From assembly GCA_951799405.1 (NCBI GenBank), contig OX637334.1, positions 2,604,001 through 2,668,000 on the forward strand: a DNA stretch of 64,000 nucleotides, given 5' to 3'. Shown in pieces: positions 32,605 through 42,591 of the stretch. The notes below the pieces were generated by a model. It was not told the origin of the DNA. It did no database searches and was given only the letters and a program-made list of their open reading frames with translations. Position numbers and translations under genes: made by a program. Source of the DNA: Agapetus fuscipes (lineage: Eukaryota > Arthropoda > Insecta > Trichoptera > Glossosomatidae). Position 1 is the first letter of the stretch. Every line of letters starts with the position of its first letter.

Positions 32605-32935
32605 GTCTGGGCAAAAGCTCAGTTGGTAGAGTGATTGCATTCCATGCCGAGAGCTAGGGTTCGAATCCCACTGAGGGTGTCAGAAATTATTTCTCGTTTC
32701 GGTGTTTATTGCAAACCTAAAATGAAATGCCAGAAATGTTTAACTCAGCCTTCACAAGAAATGAGTACCAGCCCTCCCAAGAGCTGGGAAACCTCCACTT
32801 CAAATGAAGCGGTTGGAGTAAGGCCGGCCTCCTTATATGTAAAAAAAATGGTTCCACTCGTCACATACGACTTATTCAGGGAGAACGCGGCAAGAAGTTA
32901 CACAATACGTGTCGCTTAGTCACGTTTGTTTTCAC
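32605..32935 (+). repeat. SINE S2, full length
   Basis: tRNA-like head with A-box-like AGCTCAGTTGGTAGAGTG and B-box GGGTTCGAATCCC. The body has GTTTATTGCAAACC, ACAAGAAATGAGTACCAGC and AAGCGGTTGGAGTAAGGCC, ending near GTTACACAATACGTGTCGC. It is the reference copy for S2 in this window. Confidence 0.82.
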
Positions 32936-32955
32936 TCTCACTTTAAAACGTCAGT

Positions 32956-33190
32956 GTTATGGCCGAGGGGGCCAAGTGGGCTGATCTATCTAGCGTGTTT
33001 GGAATAGAACAACGTTGGTTCGATCCCCGCCTGGGTCATTTGACCATAACTTTGACCCTGGTTCAACAGATGTTATTGGGTAATTATTAATTAACCATTC
33101 ATTAAAATAAAGAATAATGATTTTTTAATTGATGATATTAATACCTGTTTCTGGCCAGGCAGAATAGGTTGGTGAATTGCATTCTTCTTC
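32956..33190 (+). repeat. SINE S3, full length
   Basis: Head with GGCCGAGGGGGCCAAGTGGG (A-box region of a Leu/Ser-like tRNA) and B box TTGGTTCGATCCCCG, then a body with TTTGACCCTGGTTCAACAG, ATGTTATTGGG and a 3' part with ACCTGTTTCTGGCCAGG. It is a tRNA-derived SINE different from S1 and S2. Confidence 0.68.
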
Positions 33191-33219
33191 ACAAATCTAT
33201 TTTGAATTTATTTTTAAAA

Positions 33220-33540
33220 TTTTTAAATATCCCATTCTTTCACAATCTCCTCAATCTGATCACTGCATACTGTTTTCGTCGTCCGTAACCTCATTTTCCT
33301 TTCACACTTCCTCTGTGTGTATCCTTTGTCAGTCTATCATCATTCATTCTTTCCACATGCCCAAACCATCTCATCATATTCTTTTGTACCTTAACTTTCA
33401 CATCCTCTTTCGACTTACATTCTCTCTTTACCCATTCATTCCTAGCCCTATCGTTCAGAGTTTTTCCTATCATGCTTCTCAAATGCTTCATTTCCACCGT
33501 CCATACTTTGCTCATTTCATTTCATCTAATTTCATGGGAT
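33220..33540 (-). pseudogene. RTE-like LINE C-terminal fragment
   Basis: The minus strand reads MSKVWTVEMKHLRSMIGKTL, then VKVQKNMMRWFGHVERMNDD followed by RL and, frameshifted, SDQIEEIVKEWDI. The RWFGHVERM motif is the hallmark of RTE-type ORF C-termini. It lies next to S3 and ends near 33220. Inactive. Confidence 0.7.
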
Positions 33541-33627
33541 ATTAAAAATCTGATATTTTGAATTTGATTTTAATGTTTATCCATATTATTTTTTGTTTAT
33601 TTCTAAAATGTATTTTTTGTGTGTGCT

Positions 33628-33885
33628 CCTTGACTTATAGGTTGGTATGAGGCTGACCACCCATACTGAAAAATAAATTCACTTTTCCAATGTTACCCCT
33701 GTTTCAGAAAAAGGTCGGCAGGAATTGTAGGGTGTATGTCCATTTGAGATTTGGTTTTTATGCTGTAGGTTCACATGCGGCATGCGCAAGCGTGAACTTA
33801 TACGTGTCTGCTTGTGGAAATGCATTTTATATGAATCTCAAATGATATATATCTTTGCAACTTAGATTAGATCAGATTAGATTAA
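33628..33885 (+). repeat. Family A repeat, full length
   Basis: Begins exactly at CTCCTTGACTTATAGGTTGG and ends in TTTGCAACTTAGATTAGATC. Internally GGCAGGAATTGTAGGGTGTA and TTATGCTGTAGGTTCACATG mark it as the same subfamily as the 38.5-kb copy. Confidence 0.88.
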
Positions 33886-33889
33886 AAAA

Positions 33890-34822
33890 ACCTTTTTGTC
33901 CGTGTTTGATTCTAAATGCTTACATGTATGTATTGGAAGATCATGCAAATGTCACTTGCAATACAGTCTCTCTTGTGCATAATGAGATATTGCAAGTAGT
34001 TAGTTGTTTAGTTGGTTAGTCAATAGAGCCTTCAGCACCGGAAGTCGATCACATACCTCCCCGGTACGTGGCTTACTTTCAACACTGACTCAAGTATGAA
34101 ACAAATCATTCAAACTCAATTATAGCTTTTAAAAAAATGGTTTTAAAACTGAAAAAGCGCTTTCGCCACCTTTAAAAACCTGAATCAGTGTTGATTCACC
34201 GATGTGAGAAATCATAGATTACACATTTTATTATGGGTAACTTCTCTTAGTATTTGAACCGATTTTAATTAAATACTCATGTCAAATTGCTGAACTATAG
34301 GATTTACAAAAAATGACCAATTTACCGACCAAAAGATTTCTAACGCGTGCGCACAATTTTCGACTAGGCGTGAGTTTCAAAACCACGAACTTTCGTTGTT
34401 TCACCCGAGTTTTTTTTTTGTTTGCAACCAAATGACACTGTGAAGATCTTAGTTCACTTTCTAACTAAGGACAATTTGCAGTTAAGTGAGTTGAAACGGA
34501 CATAGGAAATATTTTCATTGAAAAAGTATTTAGTCCACAGATAATACAAGGCAATAAGTAAAACGCTGTGATTGAGTTTTAACGTAGATTTTGTTACGTA
34601 ATCCTACAATGAGGTTTCTACATAAGCACGAAGGCTTTTTGTCTGGTTGCGGTTTTGTAAAACATTGCAAATGTCTTTATTTGTCTTTGTACTTTGAGAT
34701 GAATAATTTAAAAGTATTATCTTGTTAAACAGATCTGCACAATGTAACCTAGTTATTGGGTTGTTTTTAACGAATATGACCTCTGACGAATTTAGACTCT
34801 ATAATATTTTTAATAGTATACA
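33890..34822. other. Stretch without recognisable feature
   Basis: About 0.9 kb with no supported gene, SINE head or repeat landmark. Confidence 0.45.
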
Positions 34823-35591
34823 TCTGTGCCTCCTGTGAAAAGTGATACAACTCAAAAATCATCATTTTACAGGAGAGCAAAAACAAGATTTAAAAAATTC
34901 TAATTCATGAACTAAGTGGGCTAGGTTACACATAAGTACCTTATTTTGTAGATAAAAACATTCACTTTCACTGTGCATTCTAATTTTTATGGTTACTATT
35001 ATAGTTTACAAATAATTTATTAAACTCTGTCAGTTGTACCTTTTTTTTGCCTGTACTTGTATCATTTATTACGTGATAAATGATACAAGTCGAGTTATAT
35101 TATATTGCACCTATAAGTTGTCTTTGAGTAAAGTGATACACAAAAAGCTTAATATTTTTTAAATTTAATAACTCATAAGATAATGGTCCAGGCAGAATGT
35201 TGCTCAAACTAATAATTATAAAAATACTACCCCTAAGACACAATTGTTGTACTTAAAATAGTAGTATTTTCATAATTTACCTGAATCGTATAACTTGGCT
35301 AAAATTCCAGTCAAAAATTGGTGTAAAGTGATATAAGTCGAGATGTATCAATATTCACGATAGATTTGTAAAAAACAATGTGTGGATCAATTACTAAAAG
35401 GGATACAACTTGACTTATATCACTTTTCACGTTTTTTTGCCTAAATCCTGCCAGTTATATTTCCTAAACTATAGCAGATAGAAGAATGTGAGTAAGACCA
35501 AAAAATCGCTAATTTTTTTCTGATTATTTCTATGTAAAAATCTCAAAAAGGGTATAACTCGAGTTGTATCACTTTTCACAGGAGGCACAGA
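34823..35591. mobile_element. MITE with 30-bp perfect inverted repeats
   Basis: CTGTGCCTCCTGTGAAAAGT followed by GATACAACTC at 34824-34853 has its exact complement at 35561-35590. ACAT lies directly outside on both sides and may be the target duplication. The interior repeats GTGATACAA and TTGTATCAC motifs in both orientations. No coding capacity. The superfamily cannot be set from the ends alone. Confidence 0.88.
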
Positions 35592-35681
35592 CATCATTTT
35601 TGGAAATATTATCCGGTTTGGATCTCGACCTTTTTTTATCAAATTTTGCTAAGTTTATCTACACAACACATATATTTTTTT

Positions 35682-35815
35682 TACATTTGAGATTGGGTAC
35701 ACAAGTTCACATGCGGCATGTGTATTGTGTAAGCATGAACTAATACGTGTCTGCTTATGGGAATGTGTGTAATATAAAGCACATATAGAAAGCACATATA
35801 GATTATAGATCACTG
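35682..35815 (+). repeat. Family A 3' fragment
   Basis: From TTACATTTGAGATTGGG through CACATGCGGCATGTG and GTCTGCTTATGGGAATGTG. 5' truncated with a degenerate tail. Confidence 0.7.
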
Positions 35816-35845
35816 CTTAAAAATGCTACAAAGCAACACATAATA

Positions 35846-36080
35846 ATAATAATAATAATAATAAGGTCTTTATTGTTTTTATCAATATGTACAAAGTATT
35901 ACAATAAAAATAATTTTTAAAAATCTAATTACAATAAATACTCCCCAAAGTAAGCATAGCTTGTGTTTTGGGGAGGATTCCAACTTATCTTAACTTAAAA
36001 TTAATCACTTAATAGATAAAAATCATAAAAAACAAAAATAATATATACACCATTTAGTCATTTACTCAGCAAAAACAGAA
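35846..36080 (-). mobile_element. LINE 3' end with stem-loop and ATT tail
   Basis: The minus strand ends in a microsatellite of ATT units (35846-35864). Upstream is a perfect 9-bp stem, CTCCCCAAA (35941-35949) with TTTGGGGAG (35967-35975). The same stem block with the next 30 bases recurs at 59.86 kb. It fits a CR1/L2-type LINE 3' UTR; coding sequence is absent. Confidence 0.6.
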
Positions 36081-36149
36081 AGACAAAAAATAAAATAAAA
36101 TAACATAAAGAGGTAACATAAAGAGGTAACATAAAGCGTAAATTTTTAA

Positions 36150-36410
36150 CGCGTTTTCCCTGAAAGGATCGCATATGCGAGTGGAACTTATTTATTTTTA
36201 CATTTGAGCGGGTTGGCCTTACGCCTACCACTTCAGTTGAACTGGTACTCATTTCCTTTGAAAGCTGAATAAATCTCTCTGGCTTCTTTTTGTGGGCTTG
36301 AAATAAACACTGAAATGGGAAATCCTTTCTGACACCCTTGGTGGGATTAGAACCCGAGCTCACGGCATAGAATGCAAGCACTCTACCAACTGAGATATCA
36401 ACCGGACCGA
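36150..36410 (-). repeat. SINE S2, nearly full length
   Basis: Minus strand: head GATATCTCAGTTGGTAGAGT and B-box-like CTCGGGTTCTAATCCCACC, then GTGTTTATTTCAAGCCC, AATGAGTACCAGTTCAACTG and GTGGTAGGCGTAAGGCC, ending near GGAAAACGCG. Confidence 0.8.
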
Positions 36411-36414
36411 CTCA

Positions 36415-37139
36415 TGATGATGCCATTACCAAACTCACAAAGATATTTGGTTTGAAATGAGTCACAGACAACTTTTGCTGCCTTCCACAATAGTTACCAG
36501 TAGTTACAACTCACTTTCATGTGAGCGAAGAATTCCATTGAATCACCTTTGCAAAGGTCTGATTGTCGCTGACTTTCTGATGCCCTTTAAGTCTCGCCGA
36601 CACAGTTGGAGATCGAACCCTGGAAGTATTGTTACAGAAGCAGGTGATGGGACACATGCCACACACATGGAGTAGGTGTAAGGAGAGGAAATGTGCTAAA
36701 TGTAGAGTACAATTTGGGATCATACAACAATTAATGCCGCTCAGGGGTGAACTGACATGTTTAAAGGCAAACGTATAAGAGCAAGTAAGCTAAACATATC
36801 GATAGCTAAAAGAAAATAGGGCATTAACGACGTTTTGGTCGAAAATGAGTAATGAATGCTATCCTACTTAAAATTTTCCGCTCTTTCCAATGCGCTCACT
36901 CCCATGGCTCCTAATGTCATCGTAAAGACTTTTTCGTTGGTTATGCCCAAGCAAAAAAACTGCGTTACAACCAATGAGATGTTTGGCCTTTTCTGTCCTA
37001 AAGGCGCTTGTGACAAAAAACCTCGTAAAACAACGTTATATCAAATTAATAAAAATGCCAATAAATGCTTTTATTTTTTTAATTCCAGAGATGTTTCGAT
37101 TTTAAAGATGTGATAAATAATAAAAAAAAGTTAAATATG
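36415..37139. other. Stretch without recognisable feature
   Basis: No gene or repeat landmark could be supported. Opposed short frames at 36457-36723 carry no motif. Confidence 0.4.
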
Positions 37140-37226
37140 GTTTGAAATAAACACCGAACCAGGAAATCATTTCTGTCCCCCTCGGTGGGATTCGAATCCT
37201 AGCTCTCGGCATGGAATGCAAGCACC
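37140..37226 (-). repeat. SINE S2 head
   Basis: Minus strand: TGCTTGCATTCCATGCCG, B-box-like CTAGGATTCGAATCCCACC and the start of the body (GTGTTTATTTCAAACC). The rest is missing. Confidence 0.65.
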
Positions 37227-37309
37227 GACTAAGTTGTAAAAATGAAAATCATTTAAAATCTTCACTGGCTTTTCTTCTTTTTGTGCCACTTCTATCAAAG
37301 ATCGGCGAT

Positions 37310-37650
37310 CATCATGGCTATTTTGACTTTAGATGCTGCGGCTCGAACAGGGTTTGGTACCTACTTCTGCCGAACCACTGTCGAAGCTTTTTTAGCCACG
37401 ATGTCCTTCGACGTCCCTGAGATCTTCTCCCCTCAATCTTACCCTGTATGATAAGATGAAGGAGACGGTACTTCTCATTTCTCAAAATGTGACCGAAGTA
37501 CATAAGCCTTCTCTGCCTAATGGTAAGCAGGAGCTCCTTGGTAGTGCCCATTCGTTGGAGGACTTCTTCATCGGTGACTCGATCACGCCAAGAGATCCGA
37601 TGCATTTTTCTGTAGAGACGCATCTCGAACGCTTCAATTCGTCTCTCCTA
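37310..37650 (-). pseudogene. Non-LTR retrotransposon C-terminal fragment
   Basis: A minus-strand frame open for about 110 codons reads EMRLYRKMHRISWRDRVTDE, then EVLQRM, RRLMYFGHILRNE and GKIEGRRSQGRRRTSWL. This is the widespread post-RT C-terminus (RISW-D-VTNEEVL, FGH--R, GKIEGRRGRGR). It runs to a stop at 37318. Catalytic domains are gone. Confidence 0.75.
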
Positions 37651-37654
37651 ACTA

Positions 37655-38530
37655 AAATAATAACCTAACTCAAAATAAATAGCTTCTACTCAACACACGC
37701 GACTCTTCACGGCAAAAAATTGTACTTAATGTGCAGCTTAGTCGTTTTAATTTTTGTTTTTTTTTTACAATTTTTCAGCCGCCTCTGCAGGTATAAGGAC
37801 CTTTGCTGTTGCAGCTTCCATACAAAAATACTTCAATGTGTGAAAAATAATAAACATCTGTACGGCGAATATTAAACAATTACACAAATTCCCTTCATTT
37901 TGCGTAAATTAAAAACGTATGCAATACACGACGGCACACCTATTGAGTGACTTAGTTTTCATGTATATTTTTATTTTCGCTATCGAGATGAGGCAAACAA
38001 TACTTTAAACTTGGGGTATAGAAGTAAAGCCTTCTCCTTTGTACGACCCAGTTACATTTGTATTGACCGATTATCCGAATCACTCCGGATAATGCGTCCA
38101 CGTTCACAATGAGCGATTCGGTGCGGCACTTTTGGAAGTCAAAACATTCAACCCAAAGGCATTTTATAACTTAGGATAAGTATAACATACAACTTCACGT
38201 TAAAATTTGTTCGTACCAAAAAATGTATGGAAAATATAATAGCACTAGTGGTAGAGTTGTTTTAGTTTATATATATTTTTGTTGAATATAATTTTTTTGA
38301 CCTAGTAATATTAATAATATATTTTCTTGGACTTTTAGGTCATTATAATGGTGTGAAAATAAAACATAAAATTAATCATGAAATCAGTAATGCCGAATAC
38401 CGAATAAAAGCTGGGATTTGCTGCTTCTCTAAGGTCCGGTATTTTCAACGTTAGCTTAACGCTAAACTTAGTTTACTTAAAGAAAAGACAATCAAAATGA
38501 CAATCGTGTGGGTAGTTTTTTTTTAAATAA
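37655..38530. other. Stretch without recognisable feature
   Basis: About 0.9 kb, AT-rich, with no supported feature. Confidence 0.45.
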
Positions 38531-38534
38531 TTTT

Positions 38535-38765
38535 AAAGCCACATAAATGCGGCTGACAACCCATGCTGTAGAAAATGGTTCACTTTGCCGATGTCACCCC
38601 TGTTGCAGGGAAGGACGGCAAGAGTTGTAGGTTGTATGCCCATTTGAGATTTGGGTTTTTATGTTGTAGGTTCACATGCGGCATGTACGTGTCTGCATGT
38701 GAGAATGCATATAATGTGAATCCCCAATTTTACATATCTATGCAACTTAGATTAGATTAGATTAA
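38535..38765 (+). repeat. Family A repeat
   Basis: Starts inside the family at GCGGCTGACAACCCATGCTG and runs to ATGCAACTTAGATTAGATTA. It has a small deletion in the GTAAGCGCGAACT part. Confidence 0.8.
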
Positions 38766-39119
38766 ATAAAGTAGATAACGTTGAAAATACCTGACCCTAT
38801 TATCTTTATTCTCTACAATTTTTTCTGCACCATGTACACGAAGACATGAATGTAAGTAAGTACAGGCTGCAATTCTCGCTTGCTTGGAGTGCCAGTATTT
38901 AGTGCGAGAGTTCAAACGTGCAACGGAAATGCCTGACATAATAATAATGAAAAACTTGGCAACACCGTCCCAGGTGCAAGTGAAGATGTGAGAGTATACA
39001 TACTGTTGTACTAGCTACTTGAATGTTATGTGTACTTACTTACCTTCTAGCTAAACTTGTGTGCATATACCACTGAATATTGAACAGTAAAAATCAACAA
39101 TGATTTTTTATTTAGATAT

Positions 39120-39592
39120 TGTTACGAAATTAGGGTTCAATTGTCTTCAAATTAAAAATACACAGGTCTTCTTCAATAGTTATTTATTTTACACAGTTAC
39201 AAAATTTATTTTCACACTACTTTCTCGATTATTCCATTGGTTTCGGTTCACTGATCAGATGGCTTCGATGTGTTTGTTAGTCGCTATGATACTCGCCCGC
39301 TCTGCAGGCCATTCGCACCTTTATACTCTTCAGAGCAGTATGATCCAGAACTAAAGTCGCCAGACGGTTCCAGAGTAATTATTACTTCTCGACGCTTCAC
39401 GTACTACCTAGAGATACAACCAAAATCCTACCTACAAATGTAATACAGAATTCCTATAATTATAACAAGTACCTACTTAGCCTAGAGAATTCTACACTTA
39501 TACACAATTATCGATCCTACCTACCAATACTTTTGAGGATTCTTATAACTATAACTACCCATACCTATTTCAATATTTATATTTACATAACA
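39120..39592 (-). repeat. 3' LTR (473 bp)
   Basis: Plus-strand ends TGTTACG and CATAACA form the usual TG...CA termini. In transcription sense it contains a TATA-like AGTATAAAGG near 39325. It is identical to the other LTR for the first 406 bases (plus order), has five substitutions within 39526-39565, then is identical to the end. Confidence 0.93.
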
Positions 39593-39604
39593 CTACCCCC
39601 CACC
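39593..39604 (-). other. Polypurine tract overlapping the gag stop
   Basis: Minus strand GGTGGGGGGTAG immediately precedes the 3' LTR. The TAG of this tract is also the stop codon of the ORF, so coding sequence runs to the LTR edge. A purine tract here primes plus-strand synthesis in LTR elements. Confidence 0.8.
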
Positions 39605-41917
39605 TAGACTGTTTCGTCCCGGAACAGTCTTGACTCTGTGTAGGTAGGGGCATGCTGATCCACGTCGACACCCTGTGGTCAGGAAGAAGTGGCAGTCCAC
39701 GGATTTCTCCCCACTGGCTCTCGGCTGCGCTTGCTCGCAGCACACCATGACGCTGATGCCGACTCCCGAGAACACTGCTTCAATCATACTCCGGATTATC
39801 CGCCAGTCTCGATTAGCGCGGCCGCCACCCATCTTCGGTATTGCCAGACGCGCCTGCTGATCCTCCAACATGTAGTCACGCAGCTCAACAAGGCCGTCCC
39901 ACAATGCCTTGTAGTCCTCTTCCAGGTTGCTGGAATCCGGGACAACCAGGCAGTATGCTTGTTGACGCCCCTTCGGTAGTCTCAGAGCTCTTCCTTGCGG
40001 GCTGCTCGAGGGTTGCGGTTCTCCGAATTTGTATCGGAAGACCCGTGCAATTCCTCTAGACATATCTAGATCTTCCGGTACACTGCATGCCAGTGTGTGG
40101 TCCCCAGTGACCTCAAATAAGTCCTTGTGGACTTCTGTGGTCACCCCATGGCGAATCTTCTGTCCCTCTTGCACCTTGCTCCAGAACGTCTCAAACAGGG
40201 GCGCTTCTTTGGATGCGACGCATTTTTGTACTCTCTGGGCGGGCTGGTCATTGTTTGACCACTTTGCTCTTTGAGTTGGCCGGTGGTTATCCTTCATTCG
40301 AGCTCCCGCCTCCTTGGTGTTGCTGATCTTGGACTCCAGGTTGGCGATGGTGTCCTTCGTCCTGGGCCCCTGCCCAGCTTCCAGCTGCTGGAGCTTAGTC
40401 TTAAGCCCCTTGTTCTGTCTCTCCAGGCTCAGCACAGTCTCGTGCAACTCGTCCCTCTCGGCCTCCGCTGTTCGCCGGACCCTTTCACTGCTGGCCAAGT
40501 TCTTCGTCAGCTGCCTGTTCTCCGTCTCCATGACTTTGACCTTTCTCTCGGCATCCTGGAGCTGTTTCCTCAGCCGTTTGTTCATCTCCATGGTGGTCTC
40601 TACATCCTTGCGGTCGTCTTCCAATTTCTCCGGTCCTTGAGACTTTGGGCACCTCGCGCTCAGGTGTCCTTGCTGGCCACACGTCCAGCAGTGCGCCTTC
40701 TGTCTCGTTGGCTCAAGTTGCTGCAGCACTTTTTCTATTATTTCCTCGGTTGTAGGTAGTTTGACCTCCTCTGCCTTGATTGCACAAACCCTGGCGTGGC
40801 CCCTGATGGACTGTTTGACAGCCTCAAATTCGAGAGCTCGGCTTAGCGCCTCGTTCAACGTCTCCGGAAGAGCCAGCTTCACTGCTTGCTGCGTCTCCCA
40901 TTCTCTCAATCCGTTCAGGAACTTGTCCACTGCCAAGCTCTCGCAGATGTCATCAGGGAATGTCGGGTAAGCGTCTCGTACTAGGTGGACGATGTCCATT
41001 TCAAACTCCTGGAGGCTCTCGTTGGGCTTCTGCACCCTTGTGTTCAGCTGTGACTTGTACAGCTGCTCCAGGCACTTGTGGCCATAGCGCATATCCAAGC
41101 GCTGCTTCAGCTGCCCAAAGTCACCACGGTTGTCCAGGGGTATGGCCTGCAGAACCCTGAGAGCGTCTCCTCGGAGCGACAGGCTGAGAACCGAAGCCTT
41201 CTTCTGCTGGCTCCAGGCTCCCATCATGGCAGCCGTTTCAAAGAGGGTCAAATACTCCTCCCACGACGTCTTCCCGTCGAAGGTCGGGAGGTTGTGCTTC
41301 GCCAGCGAAGGGTCATCATCCCCTCTAGTGACCCTGGTTGGAGTTGAGCATCCCTGGTCGGTCTCGTCGTGAAGGCCTTTGGGGGATATTCTGGTGGACT
41401 CCATCTGGCCCTTGTCGGCCAGCTCGGCACGCAGATGTACCTCCAGATTTGACATCCGAGTCTCCATTTCCCCCTTCAGGGCTGTCATCTTCTCCTCCAT
41501 TTCTCCCTTCAGGGTTGTGAGATTCTCGTTCATCTTCTCTTTCATGTTGGCGAGGTCTTCCTGCAGGGCCTTGGCCTTTTCAGCCATCTCCACTTTCAGG
41601 TCCGTCAGGTTCTCCTGCAGGGTCTTGGCGTTGTCAGCCATCTCCACTTTCAGTCCTGTCAGGTTACTGGTCATCTTCTCCTCCATGGTAGTGAGGCCTT
41701 CCTTCAAGTTTCCATTGATGCTGAGGTTCAGCTCCTCAAGGGCGCGGTCTCCCCCAGATGCCATGACAAAGTATGCCGGGTCTTCGCCTGACTGTTCTAG
41801 AGCTTCCATGAGGCGTGCTTGTAAGGCCGCCTTCCCTCCTGAGGTCTCCAGGTCCCTCTCCAGAAGCTCATTCTTAAGCTCAGTGACTTTGAGGTCCTTG
41901 ATGTTCACCTTAGCCAT
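39593..41917 (-). CDS. Gag-like protein fused to macro domain and CCCH finger
   Basis: Start ATG at 41917 (an upstream in-frame TTG is not needed); 774 residues, no stops. Domains, numbered from that Met: SAP-like motif (KVTELKNELLE, about 8-41); coiled coil of repeated LKVEMAEKAKALQ-like units (75-165); retrotransposon Gag core (WEEYLTLFETAAMMGAW, RGDALRVL, ESLQEFEMDIVHLVRDAYP; 212-370); CCHC knuckle CWTCGQQGHLSARC (about 410-423); second coiled coil (440-515); macro domain (DLFEVTGDHTLACSV, DMSRGIARVFRYKFG, RLAIPKMGGGRANRDW, MIEAVF; about 598-728), most like OARD1-type ADP-ribose hydrolases; CCCH finger C-X7-C-X5-C-X3-H (742-760). Gag packages element RNA. Whether the macro domain binds or removes ADP-ribose is unknown; its glycine loop is altered (MSRGIA). 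Confidence 0.9.
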   Translation of the reverse strand: MAKVNIKDLKVTELKNELLERDLETSGGKAALQARLMEALEQSGEDPAYFVMASGGDRALEELNLSINGNLKEGLTTMEEKMTSNLTGLKVEMADNAKTLQENLTDLKVEMAEKAKALQEDLANMKEKMNENLTTLKGEMEEKMTALKGEMETRMSNLEVHLRAELADKGQMESTRISPKGLHDETDQGCSTPTRVTRGDDDPSLAKHNLPTFDGKTSWEEYLTLFETAAMMGAWSQQKKASVLSLSLRGDALRVLQAIPLDNRGDFGQLKQRLDMRYGHKCLEQLYKSQLNTRVQKPNESLQEFEMDIVHLVRDAYPTFPDDICESLAVDKFLNGLREWETQQAVKLALPETLNEALSRALEFEAVKQSIRGHARVCAIKAEEVKLPTTEEIIEKVLQQLEPTRQKAHCWTCGQQGHLSARCPKSQGPEKLEDDRKDVETTMEMNKRLRKQLQDAERKVKVMETENRQLTKNLASSERVRRTAEAERDELHETVLSLERQNKGLKTKLQQLEAGQGPRTKDTIANLESKISNTKEAGARMKDNHRPTQRAKWSNNDQPAQRVQKCVASKEAPLFETFWSKVQEGQKIRHGVTTEVHKDLFEVTGDHTLACSVPEDLDMSRGIARVFRYKFGEPQPSSSPQGRALRLPKGRQQAYCLVVPDSSNLEEDYKALWDGLVELRDYMLEDQQARLAIPKMGGGRANRDWRIIRSMIEAVFSGVGISVMVCCEQAQPRASGEKSVDCHFFLTTGCRRGSACPYLHRVKTVPGRNSLGGG

Positions 41918-42571
41918 TTTTTTTTTTAACAAACTTCAAAACAAAAATATTTGCAAATTTATTTAATACGGGTTATGAGTTTTATATATAAAGTTATTTT
42001 GAATACGTACTTTAGCAAAAATAATAATTTGTCTGATTACACTGATTGGTAGGTAGGTACTGTCTTTTAATATTTATTTTTAATTCACCAATATTTTTAA
42101 CATAATAATGTCTGATAGTACATAATTATTTATTTCGTCTCAAGTCTTTCAAACACACAGGTAGGTACTTAATGTACATTCACACACTTGTAAACAAAGG
42201 ATAGTTATTCAAAAACTTTTTCTCGATGAATCTGGAACGTTCTTTTGTAATATTTTTCAAGATTTTTATTTATTTATTTTATTTTTTTTTTTAATCACAC
42301 ACAATAATAAAAAAAAAACTATGGTCCAATTTGATGACTTTCTCAATGCGGTAAAATAGTCATTATGTTATGTCCAGAATTATGTTCCATATGATGTTCC
42401 AGAATTTATAAGCAACTTGCTTTTGCGTCTTTTCTTTTAACAAAAATTTATTTAAACACTTGTTTTCACAAAAGTCAGTTCACACAAAGTTCAATTTGAA
42501 TAAAGTTCATTTTAACACTATTTAATTTATTTTATTTATTTTTAGACAGAAGATCTTAATTTTTCTTGACA
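41918..42571 (-). other. Leader of the LTR element
   Basis: About 650 bases between the primer site and the gag start, AT-rich with no frame of note. It could hold a packaging signal; nothing specific is visible. Confidence 0.5.
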
Positions 42572-42589
42572 ATTCCGCACCTGACGCCA
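42572..42589 (-). other. Primer-binding-site-like sequence
   Basis: Minus strand TGGCGTCAGGTGCGGAAT starts two bases after the 5' LTR. TGG complements a tRNA CCA end. The tRNA was not identified. Confidence 0.6.
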
Positions 42590-42591
42590 AT

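Noticed and set aside
32611..32680. Possible functional tRNA gene (A and B boxes present)
   Set aside because: The acceptor stem does not pair and the sequence continues into the S2 SINE body that other copies share.
32956..33035. Possible tRNA-Leu/Ser gene
   Set aside because: Head is followed by the S3 body shared with the 3.9-kb copy, and stem pairing is incomplete.
36058..36381. 107-codon minus-strand frame as a gene
   Set aside because: It is the translated S2 SINE plus flanking LINE UTR.
40271..40759. Plus-strand frame of 162 codons and others at 41379-41966
   Set aside because: They are antisense shadows of the GC-richer Gag-macro gene, which has clear domains.
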